Notes: generated from the sequence alone by a model not told the origin. A stretch of DNA of 64,000 nucleotides from Symsagittifera roscoffensis (GCF_963678635.1 NC_087063.1:24498701-24562700), one strand, 5' to 3'. Shown: positions 1 to 10,351, numbered from the stretch's first letter. Numbers and translations: made by a program.

Positions 1-170
1 GACCGCGGTCAATTCTCTGGGCGCAGCTGGGCGCAGCTGGGCGCAGCTGGCATGGTACCGCCAGCCGATTGTCCACTAGGATATAATCATCCACCACAGT
101 TAACTGGTGCCCTATTGGGTTGGTATATGGGCCCATCAGTTCAAAGCTGTGGCGGTCGTTCTTTTCGATA
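1..170 (-). pseudogene. Integrase N-terminal fragment of the minus-strand gypsy element
   Basis: The minus strand reads DDYILVDNRLAVP followed by CQLRP, the usual lead-in to the HHCC zinc-binding region of Ty3/gypsy integrases. The matching part of the plus-strand element near 6580-6630 reads KEGLLFND then LIVPAVLRSP. A 10-bp unit, gggcgcagct, is present three times at 20-49 and distorts the reading just after LRP. The rest of the integrase lies outside the window. Confidence 0.6.
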
Positions 171-1009
171 ACTCTGCAGAGATGATTCATCCATGTGTCC
201 TCCGTAATAAGTTCCGCTAATAGATTTCGGTCGAGTAATCTTTACAGACTGTCTAGTACTCCTGGTATATCGCTTTGATCCTCTTCGTGATAGATGGCTG
301 ACGCGTCGCGCATCCACACTAACTTCATGACTGTCCTCTTCTGTGCTTTCGGCCGTGAGGACCACCTCAACGATTGGTAATCCACTTGTGTTAGTCGCCG
401 CCTTCTTCCGTGCTTGGGCTGACCACCTCCGACTGGGCCTTCAAGTCCAGCTTAGATCCTGGTCTATACGATCTTTTTAAGCGGATAAGGTTCCAAAACG
501 AGACTAACTTTGAAGACTCTTTCTTCGCCACCACTGATGCGTACGTTCCGAACTCCTTAAAGAACTTGCTGATGCAGCAGTTCCAGTATTGCTAACCGCC
601 ATTGTTGATGTAGAGGGTCCCGTCTCATTTGGTTTCTTCTGCGTTTTCCCATTGTTTTCCACTCAGCATATGGAATCATCGAGTCCGAGCTATCCGAATT
701 TGTCTCATTTTTTTTTCTCCGCTGCACGTTTGATTGAGCGCGCTCGTTGAAAAGTTGTTTCCATGATTACTTCTGTCAGCTGATTATGTCCACCACACTG
801 TCTGCTCTCACTGATTCTCACCATTTTCTTTGCCTTGTCTGTCTCGGTCTTATTATTTTCTTTGCCTGGCGAATTTCCTTTGCTTGCCCATTTCGTTATT
901 TCTTTTTGCTAAATTTCCCGATCAAGTCCAATTTTTTGAATGTTTTTTTTACCAACTGATTTTAATGAGAGAAATTGCATAAACTGTTTGGTTTTTAATT
1001 TTATAGTCG

Positions 1010-1459
1010 TCAGGTTTGAACGTTTTCATTCCGGTGGAGCCCTGTTCGTTTTGAACCAATTTGGTTGCTATGGCAACCATAACATGACCTGTTCATTATA
1101 TTTTTACAGCCAGTGTTTGCACAAGAATGTTCTAGAATATCTTCTTTCTGATTATCCTCGTTAGTACTATTTAGCCGTCTGTTCAAGCAGTAGAGAGCTT
1201 TATGAACATTTTCAATAGATGTTACCACGAATTTTTCATCTAGTTCATACTCTGGCCACGGCTCCCCATTTGGCTCCCTCGATACGTAGTCGAATTTTCC
1301 CATATCTTTTCTAGGTATTTGTACTATCTTGAACTGATATGGTAAAAATCTGTGAACCCACCTAGTGAGTCTAGATTGATACGTTTTGCTCAAACGAGTC
1401 TCACCCAACGCGGTTGTAAGGGCTTTGTGATCTGTAGCTATTGTAAACTCCCTGCCCAA
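1010..1459 (-). pseudogene. RNase H / connection fragment, Ty3/gypsy pol
   Basis: The 149-codon open stretch contains IATDHKALTTAL and then RLTRWVHRFLPYQFKI and QIPRKDMG. These are the end of a gypsy RNase H domain and its connection to integrase (the consensus ends with IPGKxNxxxDxLSR). The same segment in the plus-strand element at about 5660-5830 reads VTDHKALLSAL, RLTRWINRLLPFNFKI and HIPGKEMG, so the two are homologous. The first catalytic Asp of RNase H would lie upstream, in the deleted part. Isolated fragment, not functional. Confidence 0.85.
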
Positions 1460-1639
1460 AAGATAATGTTTAAATCATTCAACCGCCCATACAACTGATT
1501 TGCTCCATTGACATATTGTCTATTTCGATTGCCATGATATCAAACTCATCACAGGAGTCAAAACATCGAATGGGATTGTATTTTTCCTCTGAACTGGATA
1601 ATTCTTCAGTTACTTAGTTTATTTCTTGTGAAATGGTTT

Positions 1640-2645
1640 GGCTTTTTACATTTTTGCAAGTTTTAAGTGTCCCTCCCCGAATGTTTTTCCACATCTTCTA
1701 CGCGGTTTCCGATCTGATTGTGGTTTCGTATTACTTCTGACATTGTTTGTTTTCCGTTTATATGGTTCTCGATATTGTCGCCTGTTGCTTTTTCCCTTAT
1801 TACCAACTTCCAAAATAGCTTCTTGTTTTATTTTCACTTGCGAACTTATGAAATTTCCTGCACTTGCAGTATAAGATTTTTGTAATGCTTGTGTCATCTG
1901 TTTTCTTTTGTACAAACTTTAGAGCTCGTTCCAGAACCTCGTCCGGTGTAAGCGTCTCGAATGTCAATGTATCTTGTAATATTGTTTTTCAATTCGAGAT
2001 AAATAAATCTCTAACCAATTCGTCTTCTAATGTGCCTAGCTCCGCTTTCGCTAATTGTGCAGTCAGGGCAGCGTGGAAAATTTTAATGACTCCGCTGCCT
2101 CCTGTGTTCTCGTGGTTACTTTATATCTTTTATATGTTGTAATTTTAGTTTTTTCGATTGACGTTTTAGCTAGAAAAACCATTTCCCAGATTTCAAGCTT
2201 GGAAACTTGTGTGAGGATTTTTCCGAACAAACCATTTCTTATCTTCTGTCCCTTATGCTAGGAATACTCTCGAGGCAAGTCGCTTTTGGACTTCATTGTA
2301 GAACACATTGTTCCCCACTTTTGGTCCTCGCTCCTTTCTCTCCTCATTTTTTAACTCGACTCTGTCTCTCAAAAACCTATCCCTTGCTTCTCTAACCGCT
2401 ATTGCTTGTGCGACCTCATTCGCTCTTGGTGTTTCTGGCCGAGGTATTGGTTCTTCTAAGACAACTTTCGGGTCCTCTTATAATACTACTGCTTTCACAT
2501 TCTCCTACACTGTCACGGCTAATAGAAATTGGTCAAGCAAAATTCTAAAATTTTAGGTTGGATCCGAGTTTGCTGATGTCCAAAAAACAGGAATACTCAT
2601 GTTGGTTCTATTGTCTTGTGACAAGAATCCTGTTGGCTGCGCCAT
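1640..2645 (-). pseudogene. gag remnant of the minus-strand gypsy element
   Basis: The start codon is at 2645-2643 (MAQPTG), the same place relative to the LTR as in the plus-strand element (MAQSTT). Further on the minus strand reads REARDRFLRDRVELKN, then LASRVFLA, an in-frame stop, and GTEDKKWFVRKNP, which parallels LYLALGAEGKRVFAQKHP in the plus-strand gag. A broken zinc knuckle (RCGKTFGEGHLK) lies near 1660-1700. Several stops and frame changes make it a pseudogene. Capsid/nucleocapsid role known from the family. Confidence 0.75.
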
Positions 2646-2711
2646 GTGATATCGCTTAGCGCTGCGGTAACGAAGTGATGACAAAGTTGTAGATTTAAGA
2701 AGTTTAATATG
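2646..2711 (-). repeat. LTR fragment of the minus-strand gypsy element, left part
   Basis: Sequence directly upstream (minus sense) of the gag ATG and the primer-site-like TGGCGCAGCC. It ends at the target site duplication ATATG (2707-2711) of the inserted plus-strand element and should resume at 9171. Assigned by position only; the second LTR of this element is not in the window. Confidence 0.5.
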
Positions 2712-2931
2712 TGTTGTGATTTAGTAATTTAGTATTTTAGTATGTTATAACCTTGACCTATTTTATCCATTTAAGTACCAGTCAATGTTCACTCTACAAA
2801 GTCCAGTAGACTTCGGATCACTAGTTGCTCTTTTTAGACTACAGTCAGTTTTAACTCAACCAATACTTTTTTCTCTCTTTTAACTTTAGTTAGATACAAT
2901 AGTTACCAGTGGTAAACATACACTTTTATTA
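2712..2931 (+). repeat. 5' LTR, 220 bp
   Basis: Starts TGTTGTGATT and ends ACTTTTATTA; same length and ends as the 3' LTR at 8946-9165. It ends in ATTA rather than the canonical CA. The last base, A2931, is also the first base of the gag start codon. Confidence 0.92.
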
Positions 2932-3860
2932 TGGCACAGTCAACAACTGATTCGAACCTGCGGGGAATACCCGCCTTTTGGCCGAACCACAGGGTAGAAC
3001 CTCCCACCCAATGGAACAACTGGATAGACCAATTCCATTTGGCTATCATTGCGAAGGAAAATTTAGACATAGACAACCTCAAAGAACCAGTGGAAGGGGA
3101 GACGACGTTACCGATCCTAGAAGGCGCCCAGGAGTCAGAAACTGGCCAACAGAGGAAAGCCATGGAGTTTAGGAACAAAGAAGTAATGCGAGTCTACGAA
3201 CACGCTGAAGAGAAAAGACTAGCAGAAGACAAACGGAAATTCATAGGAATGAGGAGATACGAGGCTGACAAAAAAGTAAGGTCAATCCTATACTTGGCCT
3301 TAGGAGCGGAAGGCAAAAGAGTTTTCGCCCAGAAACATCCAAGGGTAAAAGTCCTAGGAATCTCATTCAAGGAATTTTACGAACTGCTAGAATCGGCTTT
3401 TATCAAACCAACCAACATAACATTTGAACGATATAAATTATTGAGCAGGAAACAAAAGGATAGAGAATCCTATGAACAATTTTGGGGCGCGTTATCAGAT
3501 TTAGCAAGATCAAGTGAAATTGGAATTAATGCAGAAGAGGAGTGGATCAGAGACGTATTTATTTTTAACATGAAAAAATGCGACTTACAACGTAGACTAC
3601 TTTCGGAAACTCTCAATCCATTGGATGCACTGAACCAAGCAATCATCGACGAAAAAGGCTACTATAACCGCCTCAAATTAACCAATATGATTAGATCTTT
3701 CAACATGACAGGAAGTAGCGGGAGAGCGTATAAAAACTTCAACAATGTAAAAAAGGAACCAAGGTTGAACATAGAAAGATCAAATACTTGTATGAAATGC
3801 GGGAATGCGTTTTTCCAAGGGTCATCTGAATGTGTGTCCGGCGAAAAAAATTGTGTGTAA
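2931..3860 (+). pseudogene. gag: Gag (matrix/capsid part)
   Basis: About 309 codons from ATG 2931 (MAQSTTDSN). The chosen start is the first ATG after the LTR and is matched by MAQPTG in the neighbouring minus-strand element. The N-terminus has IPAFWPNHRVEPPTQWNNW, the region LYLALGAEGKRVFAQ lies near codon 120, and SYEQFWGALSDLA follows near codon 180, an arrangement seen in gypsy capsids. The frame reaches the first half of a zinc knuckle (CMKCG near 3790) and is then lost. The rest of nucleocapsid is in another frame from about 3805, so one frameshift separates the two. Confidence 0.85.
2932..2949 (+). promoter_or_regulatory. Primer binding site overlapping the gag start
   Basis: TGGCACAGTC follows the last LTR base without spacing. 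TGG at this place is the expected complement of a tRNA CCA 3' end. From memory TGGCRCAGTC resembles the tRNA-Ser-type site of some insect gypsy elements; the tRNA is not verified. The site is also gag codons 1-6. Confidence 0.75.
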
Positions 3861-4464
3861 TACTTGTAAATATAAAGGACACTTCGGAAGACTTTGTAAA
3901 TCGAAAGGAAAAAAACCCGCTTTAAATATTGTAGATGAAGCTGTAAATAGTCAGTATTGTTCATATTCCCCAGAAGACCTTCAGGCAAGAAGCAAAGAGA
4001 ATTTTTGCGGAGTGATTAACGCGTGGACCGAAGAGGGGACAAGCGATAACGACGACTATTCCGTTCTTAACATCAGAACAATCTACGATACCAATGGCTT
4101 GGAAACCAAGAAAGTAGTCAACATCGGATTGGGAGACGATGCAATAGTCAATTTGAACATTCCAGTGGATTCGGCAAGCCCAGTGAGCTTCCTGAAGCAA
4201 AATGTCCTTCACGAATTGAAGTTGAGAAATCCACAATTGAAGATTCACCCAGTAGAGAAGAAAATTAGGGAACTATACTGCGGATTCATCAAAGACACAA
4301 TCAACATCATCGGGAAAGTGGTAGTGAGATTACAATCCAATGGATGGATCGAGGAGGAAACTCCATTTTTTATCACTTCTGAACATGAGAAGATCATCCT
4401 GGGAAATGACAATCTTCCGAGAATTGGAATCGAGATAGCTCAACGACAGCCTCTACTTTTTTAA
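3805..4464 (+). pseudogene. pro: Nucleocapsid zinc knuckle and aspartic protease
   Basis: Continues the gag-pol product in a shifted frame. A complete CX2CX4HX4C knuckle lies at 3856-3897 (CNTCKYKGHFGRLC), preceded by the end of a first knuckle (SKGHLNVC). The retropepsin region has VDSASPVSFL with the catalytic Asp at 4168-4170. The family motif is D-[ST]-G-[AS]; here the Gly is Ala (DSAS), so the protease may be impaired. Later IILGNDNLPR matches the second half of retropepsins. The frame ends at TAA 4462-4464, made by a 31-bp tandem duplication (TTAACAGAGTGGGAAAA at 4461 and 4492). Confidence 0.8.
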
Positions 4465-4499
4465 CAGAGTGGGAAAATTTAACAGGATTATTTAACAGA

Positions 4500-5345
4500 G
4501 TGGGAAAAACATCATTGGACAGAAAAGTTACTCATTTCCACTTCCCATTCAAACCTATCCAAACCAAAGGTAGAAGAGTTCCCCTACATTTACTCGATAA
4601 CGTAAAAACGGAACTAAATAGAATGGAAAAAGAGGGGCATATCGTGAAGTTAAATAAATGCGACGAAGATTGTTTTATAAGTCCAATGGTGATTTCAAGA
4701 AAAAAAAGACGATAGCATCAAGTTGGCATTAGATTCGAAACTATTAAATAACCAGATATTCAAGAACAAGTATCAAATGCCAAATATACATGAACTGATC
4801 GATAATATTGCGCTCCAACTGTCAAGCAAAGAGTCAGGGGAAGTTTGGTTTAGTAGTCTAGACCTAAAGAATGCGTACAGCCTACTACAATTATGCACAG
4901 ACACCAGCAAACAGTGTAATTTTAGTATTGTGGGGGGCGAAACCACTGGGACCTATAGGTTTTTAACTGGATTTTACGGATTGGGCGATATGCCAAACGA
5001 CTTCCAGAGGGTGATGGATTCTTTATTGAAAGACATTCTTTTTACCAATTGTTATATCGACGACATTTTAATAGCTTCGAAAGGCTCATTAAATGAACAC
5101 AAAGCGATATTAACAAACATTTTAAACATTTGGACAACAAAAATATGGCGGTTAAATGGGAGAAATGTGCACTTTTCCAAAAAAAAATAGAGTGGCTAGG
5201 TTTCAAGATATCAAATTCGAGCGTAAAACCATTGGTGGGAAAGTCAGCTTCGATTAAAAACCTACCAAACCCCAAAAACATATCTGAACTTAGGTCTTTC
5301 TTTGGGTCGATCCTCTACGACCACTTCTCCTCTACGACCACTTCT
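4500..5345 (+). pseudogene. pol: Reverse transcriptase
   Basis: Copies element RNA into cDNA. The first part, to 4715, has RRVPLHLLDNVKTEL and FISPMVISRKK (fingers). After a one-base frame change in an A-run near 4705-4715 the domain continues from 4723: WFSSLDLKNAYSLLQL carries the first catalytic Asp, TGFYGLGDMPNDFQRVMD is the usual conserved core, and YIDD at 5053-5064 is the catalytic box. A further frame change near 5130 leads into EWLGFKIS and ELRSFFGSI. A tandem duplication of 17 bp (5312-5328 and 5329-5345) breaks the frame before RNase H. Confidence 0.9.
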
Positions 5346-6246
5346 CGTAAAGAAATCAGTTTACCAATGGAATGACGAACATACTAAAGCGTTTGAAGAA
5401 TTAAAACAACAGATAGTGAACATAACAGAGAATAATCATTTCGACATAAAAAGGATGTTAAGACTAAAGACAGACGCTTCTCATAGCGGTTTGGGAGCTA
5501 CCCTAGAACAATGGGATGGGGAGAATTGGGTAACAATAGCATTTGCCTCCCGATTTTTAAACAACCACGAAAGTAAATATTCGACAAACGAACTTGAATT
5601 GTTGGGAGTAGTCTGGGCAACAGAACATTTTAAAAATTACTTGTATGGTGCTGAATTCGAAATTGTGACGGATCACAAGGCATTGTTATCAGCATTAAAT
5701 GCAAATCAGAGTAATAAAACTATGCACAGCAGATTAACCCGTTGGATAAACCGACTTTTACCATTTAATTTCAAGATCAAGCACATACCGGGAAAAGAAA
5801 TGGGATTTACAGATTTATTGTCGAGACTATCTTCAGGAAAAGCACTCCCAACCTCACACTATGATAGCGAATTTGTAGTGGCTACAGTACAAAAGATTGT
5901 AGAAAACCTCTCTGTAAATAGCGATTGTAAAAAGAATAATTGTAAAAAGAACGAAGTGTATAATCCAGTGGATGCAAATACGATCAGTAACTTGGATTGT
6001 AATAACCCAATGGGCGGAAAGAAAAAATTGTTGCTAAGCATCCAACGGTCGTTCTTCTCGAATATTCTGAATTACGTAAACGACACTATCAGCATATGTA
6101 ATTCCAATCACTCGCGTTCAGAGTCTTGCACAAGCGGTTGCGTTCCATTAAATTTATCAAAACTTGATTTCAATTATTTTCATTTATCAGATAAAACCTT
6201 TTATTTTTTCTTTCACAGTCATTACTTTCAATCAATCAGTCATTAA
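5346..6246 (+). pseudogene. pol: RNase H domain and connection to integrase
   Basis: Degrades the RNA strand of the RNA:DNA hybrid. Visible motifs in order: LKTDASHSGLGATLEQ (first catalytic Asp), NELELLGVVWATEHF (catalytic Glu), VTDHKALLSAL (catalytic Asp) and HIPGKEMGFTDLLSRL at the end of the domain. From about codon 190 the frame carries a less conserved Asn/Cys/Lys-rich linker, then Phe/His-rich sequence to a stop at 6244-6246. About 160 bases up to 6408 have no open frame I recognise. Confidence 0.88.
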
Positions 6247-6408
6247 ATTCAGATTTAAAAAAAAACAGTAACAAGATATCATTACATCGGTTAACTCGTT
6301 AAAATTTCCCTCAGGGCAGAAAAGAAAGGAACTTTTTTGAACATTAATAACGATACAATGTCAGACTTACACAAGAAATGACTAGCCAAGTACAAGGAAA
6401 ATCTCAGA

Positions 6409-7643
6409 TTGCCAGACAACCCGTTATCGCTCACAGATCATTGCTTAAACAAGCTTATCAAACTCATGACGGACGAAGATAAAATCCTCAAGGAGTTAAA
6501 GAAGGCGGTACAGGAAGGCAGACCATTGGACAACTTCAGCGCCTACCTAAAGAACTTCCAGAGGGACATTCACGTGAAAGAAGGACTGTTATTTAACGAT
6601 TGATAGTACCGGCTGTATTAAGATCACCATTCCTGTCACTTCTTCACGAAACTCACCCAGAACAGTTCGGGATGAAAGCCTTGGCAGAAAACATCTGGTG
6701 GCCACACCTTTACAGAGAGATCTACCATCACGGAAAGAATTGCATTCAGTGTATCATGGCCGGTAAAAACCTAAAAGTGTTACTAGGGACGAACAATACT
6801 GAGAAATTACCGATTCTGACCGAACCAAACGAAGAAGTAGATTTAGACTTTGCGGGCCCATTGGACAAGAGTTGGGGTAACTCAAAATACCTTTTGTTAT
6901 GCATCGATCGCTTTTCAAAGTTTCCATCTGCAAAAGTACTGAACAATACCTCGGCTTCTTCGATTTTAACTTTCATGACAGTTTACTGCCATCTTCACGG
7001 ATTTCCAAAGTCCATTAGAGCCGAACATGGGTCATGTTTTACTTCGTTTGATTTTAGAAACTTCTGTGAGAAGAACAACATTAATTTAATCCTATGTACG
7101 GTCGGGGATCATAGATCCAACGGAGTAGTGGAAAGACTCATTTACACTGTCAAAGCTAAGCTACTGGCAATGTCGTTCAACGATCCAAAATCATCTTTAA
7201 ATACGGCAATTGATAAAATTATTTGGAATATCCGTTCGACGAAACAATCATCCATTGGATGCTCTCCTTTCTCAAAACATTTTAATAGATCTCCCAATAC
7301 TTTCTGGAAATCTTTGGTCTCTCACGCGATTAGTTTAGATAAGGGGAAGTCAATCCTATCAAAGGACAGAGCACAAGACTGGGGGGCTGACGACGCGTTT
7401 GAAGATGGCTATCTGGAAAACAGAGCAATGGAGGAAAGAGGGTACGAGAGCGACCCTGCGGACAAAGTAGATAGTAATCTCCAGCGAGCCCCACTGTCAA
7501 ACCCTTTCAGCCAAGGAGGTAACTGGTTTAGGAGAACAGTTAACAGGAGGGAAGGCGAACCGTATTTTAAACCACTTGGGGGTAAACCTCTGTCAGAAGC
7601 ATACGGTCACATTAGACAACGGACACGTGATCAGAAAATCTGA
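6409..7643 (+). pseudogene. pol: Integrase
   Basis: A short first part to 6603 (SAYLKNFQRDIHVKEGLLFND) overlaps a second frame from 6600. The HHCC zinc domain reads LLHETHPEQFGMKALAENIW and later NCIQCIMAGK. The core has VDLDFAGPLDKSWG (first Asp) and SNGVVERL (Glu). The middle position, exactly 35 residues before that Glu, is IRAEHGSCF, so the expected Asp is Glu; strand transfer should be impaired. The C-terminus is polar and the frame breaks before the terminal tail. Family: Ty3/gypsy D,D(35)E integrases. Confidence 0.88.
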
Positions 7644-8570
7644 CTTAGCTTTTAACAAAATCCAACCGGCAGCTCCTAGGACATTTTCGGCAAGACCGAA
7701 TTCGCTAATTAATAATAATGATTTAGCAGGCAAGCGAAAAGAAACTCCTCTTCCAAGAGACGAGATTCAAATGTAGGAGGCCCTTCAACGAGTTACACAC
7801 CAACGGGAGGAAATACAGACAAAAGGAGGAGAACTAACACCACGAGCACGAAAGCTTCAAAAATCGACTTTAATAGCTTAGATTCTTCGTTAGAGTTAGA
7901 CCTTTGGGATAAAGTCATTGATGACTACTTGGGTACGGAAGCGAAAGCTGTATGTAATACACCGACTGTTAACTTACATAGTGATTTATATCAGCCAAGA
8001 AGAACCGTACAAAGCCAAACAAACACTCAGACAACAATCACCATACCAACGGGCACAAGCGACGACCCAATTCGAGTGAACAGCTCTCCGGAGAAGACAG
8101 TGGAGACACCAAAAAGTCCGATTTCCACCAAACATCGCGCAAAAAGGAATCCAGGTCCCCCTAAATTTTACGGAGAGAGGCGTTTTATCGACCAAGTGAC
8201 GCTTGGAACGGAGACCAACAGTGCAGTAGACTCCGATGACGAACTGCTAATTACGTTCTCCAGCGCAAAGAGTCCACGATCTAATTTAACTTACTGTACG
8301 ACGTCCCCTTCGGATTATCTGACACCTATTGAAGAGATCCCACGCCATACGACACTGGTTGCGGAAACCATACAAGGTCCCTTTTCAACACCCTCCTCTC
8401 AAGCAACAAAGGCCGCATGTGTATCTCCACCATTGGTAGAAGTTAGTAGTAATACCCAGGATGATGACGGCAGTGACAAATCCTCAGGAATTGACGCTGA
8501 TGTAAGAAGAGAGGCCGATAACTTCCATGATAGATATAACGCCACGGCCTTAAACTCTGAAAACTGTTAA
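7576..8570 (+). pseudogene. Integrase C-terminal tail of pol
   Basis: Two pieces in different frames. The first (7576-7776) reads VTLDNGHVIRKSDLAF, a tail block common after gypsy integrases. The second (7929-8570, about 213 codons) starts polar and Thr-rich, contains KRNPGPPKFYGERRFIDQV, and ends Asp/Ser-rich. No envelope-like features (signal peptide, membrane segment) are present, so this is the pol tail and not an env gene. Function of the tail is unknown; in this clade it follows the chromatin-facing end of integrase. Confidence 0.7.
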
Positions 8571-8933
8571 ACTCTGGTAACATGATATCTTTCGTATTTG
8601 CTCGAGCTTTTATCCATTGGATAACCCAAACTCTTTTTAAAAACCAGTATCTAGTTAGTGATCTAGTTAGTTGGTCTTAATTGTATAAATGCTACATAAC
8701 CCCAGTTGTACATATCATCTTGTACATTCAGTGTTGATATCTGTGTAAACCTGTAAGTAGCCTGTATATATTACCATATAATCACCTCCATTGTAATTTG
8801 TACTCTCTGTAAATGTCCATTGGTGCTAAACGTGGTTTTTTTTGTTTCAACTTTGGCCCTGGTGGAGCGAGGGGAGATGGAGTATATGTGTGATATTGGC
8901 TACATCGACGAGCGGGCAGATATTTATTTTTTG
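8571..8933 (+). other. 3' untranslated region of the 6.5-kb gypsy element
   Basis: No open frame of note. AT-rich sequence with small repeats (tctagttagtgatctagttagt near 8650) leading into the purine tract before the 3' LTR. Confidence 0.6.
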
Positions 8934-8945
8934 TGCAGTGGGGAA
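8934..8945 (+). promoter_or_regulatory. Polypurine tract
   Basis: GCAGTGGGGAA lies directly against the 3' LTR start TGTTGTG at 8946. Position and composition fit the plus-strand primer. Confidence 0.6.
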
Positions 8946-9165
8946 TGTTGTGATTCAGTATTTTAGTATTTTAGTTTGTTATAACCTTGACCTCTATTAT
9001 CTAATTAAGTACCAGTCAATGTTCACTCTACGAAGTCCAGTGGACTTCGGATCACTAGTTGCTCTTTTTAGACTACAGTCAGTTTTAATTCAAACATTAC
9101 TTTTTACTCTCTTTTAACTTTAGTTAGATACATTAGTTACCAGTGGTAAACATACACTTTTATTA
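8946..9165 (+). repeat. 3' LTR, 220 bp
   Basis: Direct copy of 2712-2931, followed by the target duplication ATATG (9166-9170). Confidence 0.92.
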
Positions 9166-9170
9166 ATATG

Positions 9171-9340
9171 AAATCTTTTTCTCTTTTCTTTTGATATACT
9201 CTAAGTCCGACTGCATACGGAAGAACTAAGTCAGTCATGTGAAATTTAAGGTCAGAATGAAGTGGCCTTGAACAATACTAACAATAGATATATAGATAAG
9301 CATATGCACTCCTCAAGATTACTGTAGCATGACTGCAGCT
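9171..9340 (-). repeat. LTR remnant of the older minus-strand gypsy element, right part
   Basis: Continuation of 2646-2711 after removing the inserted element and one copy of its target duplication. The outer limit is uncertain. From about 9340 the sequence becomes the dispersed core repeat (GCATGGTGAA ... CATCGTAACATCACGC) seen again at 11.2, 13.1, 16.1 and 17.1-17.4 kb. Confidence 0.4.
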
Positions 9341-9450
9341 GCAGCTACTGTAATAAAATTTTGCATGGTGAAAAAATTAACTATCGTGAACACATTTGTT
9401 CTCCATAACTTGCATCGTAACATCACGCATTCAGCCGTAATCATCATCAT

Positions 9451-9850
9451 CAGGGGTGGATCTAGGTTTTTCTCGATGGGGCGGATTTTCGAAAGTTTTG
9501 ACGAACTTTTTTTAGGTCGACCAAATCGATTTTCGGAGCTCTCCTAAAGCACTAACAAAAAGACGCTATTTCGTCCAAAATTTCTGCACCGCAGGCAAAT
9601 CTTTGAAAAATCAGGTAAGAAAAGCCGTTCTTGGGCACTTTTTGGAAAAATTTCCCAAAAAATTGCGTTTTTTTTGGCGCGCGCTCTCCCTCAAAATTAT
9701 ATGTTGGCGCCAAAGGCGCCCTTAGAAAACTACTAGGGTCCGTCACCAAACATAGATTTACTAAAAAGTACCCAAGGGGGGACCCTTTGGGTCGGTAGGG
9801 GGTCAAATCCCTGAGGGTGGAAACGTCCCCCCCCCCCAAATCCGCCCCTG
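9451..9850. mobile_element. hAT-type MITE, 400 bp, with 8-bp TSD
   Basis: Starts CAGGGGTGGAT and ends ATCCGCCCCTG, which are inverted. CAGGGGCGGAT is a common hAT terminus. Both sides carry ATCATCAT (9443-9450 and 9851-9858), the 8-bp length expected for hAT, although the site is a CAT-repeat and gives limited weight. No transposase frame. The interior has TTTTTTAGGTCGACC and a C-run. It is inserted in the dispersed core repeat. Confidence 0.8.
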
Positions 9851-9993
9851 ATCATCATCCATCATCATCATGCTGTTTTTAATTGCCTCTCTTGTTCTAA
9901 GAGGTGTTTTTTGATATATCTTCGAGTTTTTTTTGTGAGTAGTTAGTTACTCGAAAGACAACTAAAAATGGAAAATTTGAAAGGTTTCCTTAC

Positions 9994-10351
9994 CTGGTTT
10001 CTCGAAGATCATCTACCATCTTTTCATTATGGTCTTCATCGCCCAGTCCACACGTTGCCACTGCCGGGTTCACAAAAGGAATCTCATTGTTTTTGTTTTT
10101 CCGGTTCTTCAATTCATAGTCCACTAGAAAGTTATCATCGTTACACATCGATATGACTCTTTCGGCAACTAAATGCTTGTCTTTCTCTGGTAGATAGACC
10201 AGTGCGAGGTTATTCGTTTGCGATTCCATGCACATGTTGGTGGGACAGAAGTCTTGTGCTCTTTCGTGTACATATACTGAAGCTCTGACAGTCTTGGGGT
10301 ACATGGGGAAGCGGGATCCAAAATCGGTCACCTCAACTTTGACGTAGCCTC
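9994..10351 (-). CDS. Serine protease homologue, exon 2
   Basis: Internal coding exon of a chymotrypsin-fold protein, continuing exon 1 at 15093-15333. On the minus strand the acceptor is TATATTCAG before 10351 and the donor is GTAAGG after 9994. Exon 1 leaves one base and exon 2 supplies two, so the phase agrees. The product reads GYVKVEVTDFGSRF, then a Cys pair (CPTNMC), SQTNNLALVYLPEKD and ERVISMCNDD, then ATCGLGDEDH. TNNLALVYL sits where active proteases have NDIAL with catalytic Asp102; here it is Asn. CGLGD replaces the WG(W)G block. The exon with Ser195 should lie further down the minus strand and is not found; gypsy insertions occupy that side. Confidence 0.72.

Larger units (their letters stand above)
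1..2711 (-). mobile_element. Decayed Ty3/gypsy element, minus strand, cut by window edge
   Basis: Reading on the minus strand from 2645 toward 1, the remnants come in the order gag, RNase H, start of integrase, which is Ty3/gypsy order. Protease and most of the reverse transcriptase are missing between gag (ends near 1640) and RNase H (starts 1459), so the element carries an internal deletion as well as point decay. Stretches 171-1009 and 1460-1640 hold only eroded pol sequence that I cannot align. Its LTR begins at 2645 going upward and is interrupted at 2711/9166 by the younger plus-strand element. The other end lies outside the window. Confidence 0.8.
2712..9165 (+). mobile_element. Complete Ty3/gypsy LTR retrotransposon, 6454 bp
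   Basis: Two 220-bp direct LTRs (2712-2931 and 8946-9165) bound the element and a 5-bp target duplication ATATG sits at 2707-2711 and 9166-9170. The order is gag, protease, RT, RNase H, integrase, C-terminal tail, then a purine tract. By eye the LTRs differ at about 14 positions (about 6%), so the insertion is not recent. The coding region is broken by several frameshifts, two of them caused by short tandem duplications (4461-4508 and 5312-5345). It lies in the LTR of an older minus-strand gypsy element. Confidence 0.93.

Noticed and set aside
7929-8570. Possible env gene in the 6.5-kb gypsy element
   Set aside because: No signal peptide or membrane segment; the KRNPGPPKFYGERRFID block fits the pol C-terminal tail.
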